Assembly (NCBI GenBank): GCA_902766415.1 | Contig: CACXDR010000199.1 | Location: 1 to 5,081 of the forward strand | DNA: 5,081 bases | Reading direction: 5' to 3' | DNA from: an uncultured Lachnospiraceae bacterium | Lineage (GTDB): Bacteria > Bacillota_A > Clostridia > Lachnospirales > Lachnospiraceae | Shown: in pieces, positions 1 through 5,081 of the stretch | Position numbering within the stretch: position 1 is the stretch's first letter | Layout: every line of letters begins with the position of its first letter | Notes under the pieces: generated by a model | What the model saw: only the letters and a program-made list of their open reading frames with translations | Told to the model about the DNA's origin: nothing | Databases searched by the model: none | Program-made: the position numbers and the translations under genes

Positions 1-1314
1 ACGGAGCTGGATCCCGACGGCCCGGTCGCCATGCTCAGGACGCTGAAACGCGTCACGGCGGCGGATGCCGGCAGGGAAGGGGTCCGCGTCGCCCCCGGGG
101 ACGTGCGGATCATCCGCACCGCGCTTTCGGAGCTGCGCCTTTCGGAGCCCTGCAGGAGGAGGCTTGTCTCCATCCTTGCGGAGGAACCGGAGGAGAGCCT
201 TGATTTCCTGGTCTCCCTAGACCGGCGGGAGCTTACCGCCGCGGAGACGGAGCGCGTGATCACCCTCCTCATCGAACGGGGAAGGCTCCGCGAAGCCTGG
301 GAGATCGCGGGCGCGTGCCTTGTGCTTCCGCAGAGCACGGAGCTTCTTTCGAGGCTCTGCTCCGGGATCGTGCTTGACCGCATGTTCGCGCAGGACGAGG
401 TCCTTTTAAAATGCTCCGAGGCCGTGTTCCTGAAGGGCAGGGCGGACGCCGTGCTCACGGACTACCTCTGCGAGCACCTGAACGACTCGACGGAGATCAT
501 GTTCCGGCTCTTTGAGTCCGCTGTCAAAGCGGGCTCGGAGACCTATGACCTCGGGGAGCGGCTTCTCGCGCAGATGCTGTTCACGGGCGAAAAAACGCAT
601 CTTGACCAGGTCTTCACCTGGTACAGGGGCCGCGGGCAGACGTCCGAGGCTATGGTCCGCGCCTACATGACCGACCGGGCGGCCGCGTATTTCCTTGACG
701 GCGCACCGGCGGATGCCGGCGTCTTCCGGTATCTTGAGATGCTGGTCGACGGCAGCAGCGTGAAGGACAAGGTGCCGACCATTTACCAGCTGGCGCTGAC
801 AAAGTTCTACTCGGACGCGGAGACGCTTTCCGATGAGCAGAAGGCAAGGGCGGAGCAGATCCTTTCCTGCCTGCTTGACGAGGGGCTCTGCTTCCCTTAT
901 TATAAAAATTTAGCGCGCTTTATTCCGGTCCCGGAAGAGATCATGGACAAGGCGTGCATCGAGTTCCGCGGAAAGACAGACGCGGAATATGAGATCCGCA
1001 TGCGGATCCTTCCGGACGAGACAGAGTTCCGGACGGAGAAGCTTGCGCGCATGTACAGGGACATTTATGTGAAGAGAGAGGTCCTTTTCGACGGCGAGGT
1101 CTGGGAGTATGAGATCCTGGAGGCCGGCGGAGGGACAGCGGCAGGCGGCCGCGTCAGGGAGAAGGAGCACAGCGCCCCGGAGGGCAGCCGCTTCGCCTGC
1201 CTGAACGGTCTCTCGGAAAAGCTCAGAAAGAAGGATGATGCAGGACTCCGCCGGGATATGGAGGCATTTGCCTCCGATGAAGATCTCGCCGCGGAGCTGT
1301 TCCGGCTGATCTGA
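1..1314 (+). CDS. C-terminal part of a large DUF5717-like helical protein (5' truncated by window edge)
   Basis: The reading frame is open from base 1 and ends at TGA 1312-1314. The ATG at 31 has no Shine-Dalgarno sequence before it, so the true start is almost certainly upstream and 437 residues are visible. Up to about base 960 the protein looks like an all-helical repeat array: regularly spaced Leu/Ala, many Glu/Arg, and TPR/HEAT-like pairs. From about 961 to 1125 a less helical module follows, with a FRGKTDAEYEIRM stretch and then YVKREVLFDGEVWEYEI. This pattern resembles the C-terminal region of DUF5717 proteins, which are usually much longer, and that is why I assign the family. A short helical tail ends in ELFRLI. 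No signal peptide or membrane segment is visible in this part. Function is unknown. The downstream Hsp70-like gene lies 14 bases away, so the two products may work together. Confidence is high that it is coding and moderate for the family. Confidence 0.85.
   Translation, partial: TELDPDGPVAMLRTLKRVTAADAGREGVRVAPGDVRIIRTALSELRLSEPCRRRLVSILAEEPEESLDFLVSLDRRELTAAETERVITLLIERGRLREAWEIAGACLVLPQSTELLSRLCSGIVLDRMFAQDEVLLKCSEAVFLKGRADAVLTDYLCEHLNDSTEIMFRLFESAVKAGSETYDLGERLLAQMLFTGEKTHLDQVFTWYRGRGQTSEAMVRAYMTDRAAAYFLDGAPADAGVFRYLEMLVDGSSVKDKVPTIYQLALTKFYSDAETLSDEQKARAEQILSCLLDEGLCFPYYKNLARFIPVPEEIMDKACIEFRGKTDAEYEIRMRILPDETEFRTEKLARMYRDIYVKREVLFDGEVWEYEILEAGGGTAAGGRVREKEHSAPEGSRFACLNGLSEKLRKKDDAGLRRDMEAFASDEDLAAELFRLI
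993..1008. repeat. 16-bp perfect palindrome inside the first gene
   Basis: The sequence GATCCGCATGCGGATC equals its own reverse complement. It lies within codons for Glu-Ile-Arg-Met-Arg-Ile-Leu, so coding constraint alone could have produced it. No second copy was noticed in the window. It could be a protein-binding site or simply chance. Confidence 0.5.
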
Positions 1315-1316
1315 AG

Positions 1317-1325
1317 AAAGGAGGG
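1317..1325 (+). promoter_or_regulatory. Strong ribosome binding site of the Hsp70-like gene
   Basis: AAAGGAGGG is a near-perfect Shine-Dalgarno sequence. Its AGGAGG core ends 4 bases before the ATG at 1329. It sits in the 14-base gap after the upstream stop codon and fixes the start of the next gene. Confidence 0.85.
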
Positions 1326-1328
1326 AAT

Positions 1329-2558
1329 ATGGGACCGAGGATCCTCGGGATCGACCTGACGGACAACGGCGCGTCCGCGGCGCTGTCCGATACGGAAGAG
1401 ACCTTCCATTTCCCGACCGCGGTCTGCCGGGACAGAAAGCATGACCGCTGGTATATCGGAGAGGAGGCCTACGAGCAGGCCCTCTCCGGCAAAGGCATCC
1501 TGACAGACAAGCTCCTGCGCCTCGCGGAGCGCGGGGGCACGGCGACCGTCCGCGGCGTGCGCTATGAGGCGAAGGACCTTCTCGGGCAGTTTGCCCAGGA
1601 GGTGCGCGGCATCACCGTAGAGCGCACGGGGGGCGCGGCGCCTTCGGCGTCCGTTATCGTACTTGAAGACTATGAAAGGGCAAAGGCCGCCGCGCTGACG
1701 GAGAGCCTTGCCTCCTACGGCTTCCCGAAGGGAGAGACCTTCGTGATCAGCCGCGCGGAAAGCTTTCTTTACTATGTGATGAGCCAGCCCCGCGAGGTGC
1801 GGACCGGCCAGGTCGGGCTTTTCGACCTGTCCGACCAGTCGCTGTCCTTCTACGAGCTCCGTACCAGGCGCGACAGGAACCGGCTCATCGTCTACGCGGA
1901 GCAGGAGAAGCTCGACGAGGCCTTTACGCTGACCGTCCTGGAGACAGAGTCGGGCGAAAAGCTTGCGGACAATATCATGACCTCCTGCGCGGAGCGCCTG
2001 ATGAAGCGGAAGATCTTCTCCGCCGTGTTCCTCACGGGAAAGGGCTTTGAGCGCTACGACTGGGCGGACAGCTTCATGAAGACCATCTGCCAGCGGCGCA
2101 AGGTGTTTATCGACCAGGACCTTTTTGCCAAGGGCGCGCTGGTGCGCGGGGCCCTGCTTTCCGAAGGCCGGGGCGACCCGGGCTTCACCGCCATCTGCAG
2201 CGGAAGGGCGGGGGCGACCGTCACCATGAACGTGGAGAAGAACGGCCACAGCATGGTATTCCCCGTGGTGACGGCCGGGGATCCCTTAAGCGGCGCCGGC
2301 GTGAGCCTCCGGCTTATGCCCGACAGCATGACGGAGCTCGAGCTGAGGATCGACCCGCTGAACCCGAAAAAGGTGAAGAGCGTCCGGCTTCCGCTCTCGT
2401 TCCTGCCGCAGCGCCCGCCAAAGGCGTCCTTCATCGATTTTCTTGCCTCGTTCCCGGACGAGCAGACCATGCAGGTGAAGCTTAAGGACGCGGGCTTCGG
2501 GGAGCTGTTCCCGAAGACTGACGCGTTCGTCGAGCGGGAGGTGCGTTTATGGGAATGA
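1329..2558 (+). CDS. DUF5716-like protein with a degenerate Hsp70/actin-type nucleotide-binding domain
   Basis: 409 residues. The N-terminal ~275 residues follow the order of the Hsp70 (ASKHA) ATPase domain. ILGIDLTDNGASAAL (5-19) matches the phosphate-1 strand-turn-strand, with Asp9 kept. FPTAV...WYIGEEAYEQAL (28-52) matches the Hsp70 'PS-V-F ... VG-A' segment. SVIVLEDYERAKAAAL (108-123) followed by FVISRAESFLYYV matches the 'VPA-F---QR-A---A ... NEPTAAALAY' region. VGLFDLSDQSLSFYEL (162-177) is at phosphate-2, with Asp166 kept but the Gly-Gly lost. AVFLTGKGF (232-240) and QDLFAKGALVRGA (263-275) match the adenosine motif and the '-A-GAA' helix. Residues ~285-409 look strand-rich, as in a beta substrate- or partner-binding domain. 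The expected catalytic Glu-Pro is absent, so it may bind nucleotide weakly or not hydrolyse it. No signal peptide or membrane helix is seen, so it is probably cytoplasmic. The fold is inferred from motif order; the biological role is unknown. Confidence 0.88.
   Translation: MGPRILGIDLTDNGASAALSDTEETFHFPTAVCRDRKHDRWYIGEEAYEQALSGKGILTDKLLRLAERGGTATVRGVRYEAKDLLGQFAQEVRGITVERTGGAAPSASVIVLEDYERAKAAALTESLASYGFPKGETFVISRAESFLYYVMSQPREVRTGQVGLFDLSDQSLSFYELRTRRDRNRLIVYAEQEKLDEAFTLTVLETESGEKLADNIMTSCAERLMKRKIFSAVFLTGKGFERYDWADSFMKTICQRRKVFIDQDLFAKGALVRGALLSEGRGDPGFTAICSGRAGATVTMNVEKNGHSMVFPVVTAGDPLSGAGVSLRLMPDSMTELELRIDPLNPKKVKSVRLPLSFLPQRPPKASFIDFLASFPDEQTMQVKLKDAGFGELFPKTDAFVEREVRLWE
2536..2543 (+). 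promoter_or_regulatory. Ribosome binding site inside the upstream gene, deciding the TPR gene start
   Basis: GGGAGGTG lies within the last codons of the Hsp70-like gene. AGG ends 7 bases before the ATG at 2549, which is good spacing. The alternative in-frame ATG at 2555 would be 13 bases away, so 2549 is preferred. Confidence 0.7.
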
Positions 2559-3361
2559 TCCTTGTCAACGCGTCCGACCCGATGCACTGCCTGCTTCTTG
2601 AGGAGCTCGGGGTCCGCGTCTATACCGCGGAGGAGCTCTGCTACTGCATGATCCGCTACCCGCTCCTTTTCCTGGACGATTATCCGTCGGAGCAGGTGCT
2701 CGAGTTCCTTGAGCTCGGCGCCGGCGAGCGGATGCTCGCGTACCAGCTCCGGGAGCAGAAAAAGGCCGGCATGAAGCCGGAGGACCTCATCCTCTATACG
2801 GAGGAGATCACGGGCTACCTTTCAAGACAGGAGAGCGACCAGCTGAAGGGCCGCATCCAGGCGCTCCGGAAGCTGCCCGGCGCGGAATATCTGAAGCAGC
2901 AGGCGGACCTCCTGTTCTCATTAAGGCGCTACGGGAAGGCCGCGAAGCTTTACGAGCGCATCCTGAAGCTCCCGGACGGCTCCGGCCTCACGGCGAACCT
3001 GAAGGGAAGGATCCTGAACAACCAGGGCTGCGCCTACGCGAACCTCTTCATGAACGACCGCGCGTGCCGCGCCTTTGAGGAGGCTTACGCGCTTCTTAAG
3101 GACAATACCATCCGGAAGCGGATCTACTTCCTCTCCCTGACGGAGCCGGTGATCGGCCTCCGCGAGCGCTACAGCGCGGCGGCGGGGAGCGACATCCCGC
3201 CCGAGTGGGACGCGGAGTACGAGGAGGCAAGGCTCCGGGCCGCGGAGGGGCCGCGGCGCCGCGAGATCCGGGAGATCTTCGAAAAGGATCCCGTGAGGCG
3301 GCAGCAGGGCACCGCGGAGCTTATCCGGCGCTGGAAGCAGGACTACCGGTCCATGCTGTAA
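2549..3361 (+). CDS. TPR-containing protein of unknown function
   Basis: 270 residues, with the stop TAA at 3359-3361. The start overlaps the preceding stop by 10 bases, which implies translational coupling. Residues ~1-95 form a helical N-terminal region around VYTAEELCYCMIRYPLLFLDDY (24-45). I recall this wording from hypothetical clostridial proteins that accompany DUF5716/DUF5717 genes. Two TPR-like helical hairpins follow. The first is ~112-145, with ADLLFSLRRYGKAAKLYERIL. The second is ~150-184, with NNQGCAYANLFMNDRACRAFEEAYALL; it has the typical small residue at the turn and the A-x-x-x-[FY]-E-x-[AI] second helix. The C-terminus (~220-270) is very rich in Glu and Arg and is probably a charged helix or coiled coil. 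No signal peptide or membrane segment is seen. TPR proteins usually act as protein-binding adaptors, and the partner here is plausibly one of the two upstream products. That link is inferred from operon position only. Confidence 0.85.
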   Translation: MGMILVNASDPMHCLLLEELGVRVYTAEELCYCMIRYPLLFLDDYPSEQVLEFLELGAGERMLAYQLREQKKAGMKPEDLILYTEEITGYLSRQESDQLKGRIQALRKLPGAEYLKQQADLLFSLRRYGKAAKLYERILKLPDGSGLTANLKGRILNNQGCAYANLFMNDRACRAFEEAYALLKDNTIRKRIYFLSLTEPVIGLRERYSAAAGSDIPPEWDAEYEEARLRAAEGPRRREIREIFEKDPVRRQQGTAELIRRWKQDYRSML

Positions 3362-3368
3362 GAGGGCA

Positions 3369-3409
3369 GGAGCATCGCCCGTCCCCTTTTTAAGGGGAGA
3401 GGACGCTCC
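3369..3409 (+). promoter_or_regulatory. Imperfect stem-loop between the TPR gene and valS
   Basis: GGAGC (3369-3373) can pair with GCTCC (3405-3409), and GTCC (3381-3384) with GGAC (3401-3404). Alternatively the inner CCCCTT (3383-3388) can pair with AAGGGG (3392-3397) around a TTT loop. A competing small stem pairs GGGC (3364-3367) with GCCC (3377-3380), and the bases GTCC and then CCTTTTT follow it. No T-run follows the large stem, so it is not a classic intrinsic terminator. It may be a weak terminator, an attenuator or an mRNA end-stabilising structure. Confidence 0.45.
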
Positions 3410-3411
3410 GG

Positions 3412-3417
3412 TATAAA
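3412..3417 (+). promoter_or_regulatory. Possible -10 element for valS (weak)
   Basis: TATAAA resembles a sigma-70/SigA -10 box. The bases about 17 upstream (TTTAAG at 3389-3394) are a poor -35 match. If used, transcription would start near 3424 and give a leader of about 40 bases before the valS start. This is a low-confidence call in an otherwise GC-rich region. Confidence 0.25.
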
Positions 3418-3429
3418 GGAAACCATAAC

Positions 3430-3446
3430 GCGCAGTGAAAATGCGC
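3430..3446 (+). promoter_or_regulatory. Small hairpin just upstream of the valS ribosome binding site
   Basis: GCGCA (3430-3434) pairs perfectly with TGCGC (3442-3446) around a 7-base loop, GTGAAAA. TTTA follows immediately, and the ribosome binding site begins 6 bases after the stem. The stem is too short and lacks the T-run needed for a confident terminator. It could modulate access to the valS ribosome binding site. Confidence 0.35.
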
Positions 3447-3451
3447 TTTAG

Positions 3452-3457
3452 AAAGGA
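3452..3457 (+). promoter_or_regulatory. Ribosome binding site of valS
   Basis: AAAGGA, with AGG ending 9 bases before the ATG at 3466, supports that start. The translated protein then begins with the usual [16 protein letters not shown] stretch of clostridial ValRS. Confidence 0.75.
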
Positions 3458-3465
3458 TACAGAAA

Positions 3466-5081
3466 ATGAAGATACTTCCAAAAACCTACGCTCCTTCGGA
3501 GATCGAGGACCAGATCTACCAGAAATGGATGGACGGGAACTACTTCCACGCGGCTGTCGACCCGGACAAAAAGCCGTTCACGATCGTCATGCCGCCGCCC
3601 AACATCACAGGGCAGCTGCACATGGGCCACGCGCTCGACAATACCATGCAGGATATCCTGATCCGCTACAAGCGCATGCAGGGATATTCCGCGCTCTGGC
3701 AGCCGGGGACCGACCATGCCGCGATCGCGACGGAGGTCAAGGTCATCGACAAGCTGAAGAAGGAAGGGCGCGCCAAGGAGGAGCTCGGGAGAGACGGCTT
3801 CCTTGAGGAGTGCTGGGCATGGAGGAAGGACTACGGCTCCAGGATCATCCAGCAGCTGAAGAAGCTCGGCTCATCCGCGGACTGGGAGCGTGAGCGCTTC
3901 ACCATGGACGAGGGCTGCTCCGACGCGGTAAAGGAAGTCTTCGTGCGCCTTTACAAGAAGGGCTATATCTACAAGGGATCCCGCATCATCAACTGGTGCC
4001 CGGTCTGCCAGACCTCGATCAGCGACGCCGAGGTCGAGCACGTCGATATGGACGGCTTCTTCTGGCACATCAACTACCCGATCGTCGGGGAGGAGGGACG
4101 CTTCGTCGAGATCGCGACCACCCGCCCGGAGACCATGCTCGGCGACACGGCAGTCGCCGTCAACCCGGAGGACGAGCGCTACGCGGACCTTGTGGGGAAG
4201 ATGCTGGAGCTCCCGCTGACCGGCCGTCAGATCCCCGTGATCGCGGACGAGTACGTGGACAAGGAGTTCGGGACCGGCTGCGTGAAGATCACGCCCGCGC
4301 ACGACCCGAACGATTTCGAGGTCGGAAAGCGCCACGGCCTTGCGGAGATCTGCATGCTGCACGACGACGCGAGAGTCGACTGCCCCGGATCGAAGTATGA
4401 CGGGATGGACCGCTATGAGGCGAGAAAGGCCATCGTGGCGGATCTCGAGGCGCTCGGCCTCCTCGTGAAGGTGGTCCCGCACAGCCATGCCGTCGGCACG
4501 CACGACCGCTGCAAGACGGTCGTCGAGCCCATGGTCAAGCCGCAGTGGTTCGTCCGCATGGAGGAGATGGCGAAGCCGGCGATCGAGGCGCTGAAGAACG
4601 GGACGCTGAAGTTCGTCCCGGAGAGCTACGGGAAGACCTACCTCAACTGGCTCGAGGGCATCCACGACTGGTGCATTTCCCGCCAGCTCTGGTGGGGACA
4701 CCGCATCCCGGCGTGGTACTGCGATTCCTGCGGGGAGACCATCGTCGAGAAGGACACGCCGTGCGTCTGCCCGAAGTGCGGCGGAACGTCCCTCACCCAG
4801 GATGAGGACACCCTTGACACCTGGTTCTCTTCCGCGCTGTGGCCGTTCTCCACGCTCGGCTGGCCGGAGAAGACCCCGGAGCTTGAATATTTCTATCCGA
4901 CGGACGTCCTGGTCACAGGCTACGACATCATCTTCTTCTGGGTCGCGAGAATGATATTCTCCGGTATGGAACACATGAAAAAAGAACCGTTCAAGACGGT
5001 CCTTATCCACGGACTTATCCGTGACCCGCAGGGTAAGAAGATGAGCAAATCCGCCGGAAACGGCGTCGACCCCATAGAGAT
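3466..5081 (+). CDS. valS: Valyl-tRNA synthetase, N-terminal 538 codons (3' truncated by window edge)
   Basis: Class Ia aminoacyl-tRNA synthetase that charges tRNA-Val with valine using ATP in the cytoplasm. The ValRS signature PPPNITG precedes the HIGH-type motif HMGH (residues 52-55). NWCPVCQ (176-182) is a zinc-binding Cys pair. The CP1 editing domain, which removes mischarged threonine, shows [17 protein letters not shown] (218-234) and [17 protein letters not shown] (269-285), with the conserved [22 protein letters not shown] (401-417) follows. A second zinc ribbon has Cys419, Cys422, Cys435 and Cys438. [20 protein letters not shown] (448-467) and the catalytic-domain stretch [12 protein letters not shown] come next. 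KMSKS (525-529) completes the ATP site just before the window ends. Bacterial ValRS is usually about 880-950 residues, so the anticodon-binding and coiled-coil C-terminal parts lie beyond the right edge. The reading frame is intact throughout, with no frameshift seen. Confidence 0.98.
   Translation, partial: MKILPKTYAPSEIEDQIYQKWMDGNYFHAAVDPDKKPFTIVMPPPNITGQLHMGHALDNTMQDILIRYKRMQGYSALWQPGTDHAAIATEVKVIDKLKKEGRAKEELGRDGFLEECWAWRKDYGSRIIQQLKKLGSSADWERERFTMDEGCSDAVKEVFVRLYKKGYIYKGSRIINWCPVCQTSISDAEVEHVDMDGFFWHINYPIVGEEGRFVEIATTRPETMLGDTAVAVNPEDERYADLVGKMLELPLTGRQIPVIADEYVDKEFGTGCVKITPAHDPNDFEVGKRHGLAEICMLHDDARVDCPGSKYDGMDRYEARKAIVADLEALGLLVKVVPHSHAVGTHDRCKTVVEPMVKPQWFVRMEEMAKPAIEALKNGTLKFVPESYGKTYLNWLEGIHDWCISRQLWWGHRIPAWYCDSCGETIVEKDTPCVCPKCGGTSLTQDEDTLDTWFSSALWPFSTLGWPEKTPELEYFYPTDVLVTGYDIIFFWVARMIFSGMEHMKKEPFKTVLIHGLIRDPQGKKMSKSAGNGVDPIE

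Noticed and set aside
31..33. ATG as the start of the first gene
   Set aside because: The frame is open to base 1, no Shine-Dalgarno sequence precedes this ATG, and DUF5717-like proteins are much longer, so it is an internal Met.
1065..2249. 394-codon antisense open frame across the first two genes
   Set aside because: It lies opposite well-supported genes, is a by-product of G/C-rich third positions, and has a low-complexity Arg/Ala/Leu/His composition with no recognisable domain.
3205..3393. 62-codon open frame at the end of the TPR gene
   Set aside because: It overlaps the TPR gene out of frame and its product is a Gly/Arg-rich shadow without a ribosome binding site.
3362..3465. T-box riboswitch for valS
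   Set aside because: The region is too short, and neither the conserved T-box sequence nor a specifier-loop stem is present.
3435..3806. Open frame starting just before valS on the same strand (possible leader peptide)
   Set aside because: It runs deep into valS out of frame, has no ribosome binding site of its own and no family resemblance. It contains no run of Val codons that would suggest attenuation.
3871..5010. 379-codon antisense open frame opposite valS
   Set aside because: It is fully covered by valS with all motifs intact, and its product is rich in Arg/Asp/Leu/Val/His as expected of a shadow frame.
5008..5023. Hairpin CACGGA-CTTA-TCCGTG near the right edge
   Set aside because: It lies in the highly conserved valS segment encoding [10 protein letters not shown] before KMSKS, so it is explained by protein constraint, and no T-run follows.

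Overview
This GC-rich window has strongly G/C-biased third codon positions and long spurious antisense frames. It looks like chromosomal DNA from a high-GC member of the Lachnospiraceae/Clostridia. That view rests on two things: the bacterial valyl-tRNA synthetase, whose wording resembles clostridial ValRS, and the three genes before it, which resemble a set of uncharacterised proteins I associate with Lachnospiraceae (DUF5717, DUF5716 and a TPR-like protein). No database search was possible, so these family names are recognition from sequence only. All genes lie on the + strand. I see no mobile element, CRISPR array, tRNA or rRNA.

Layout: (1) Positions 1-1314 hold the 3' end of a long gene entering from the left, whose product is a mostly helical cytoplasmic protein (DUF5717-like). 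(2) After a 14-base gap with a strong ribosome binding site, 1329-2558 encodes a 409-residue protein. Its first ~275 residues follow the layout of the Hsp70/actin-type (ASKHA) nucleotide-binding domain, but with degenerate active-site motifs (DUF5716-like). (3) Overlapping its end by 10 bases, 2549-3361 encodes a 270-residue TPR-containing protein. (4) A 104-base intergenic stretch (3362-3465) holds two inverted repeats, a weak promoter-like element and the ribosome binding site of valS, but no T-box. (5) 3466-5081 is the first 538 codons of valS, running off the right edge.

The tight packing of the first three genes suggests one transcript and a shared job. An Hsp70-like or pseudo-Hsp70 protein, a large helical partner and a TPR adaptor could form a protein-handling or scaffold complex, but this is inference and nothing in the window shows the substrate. 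valS is a housekeeping gene next door, probably expressed separately or by read-through.
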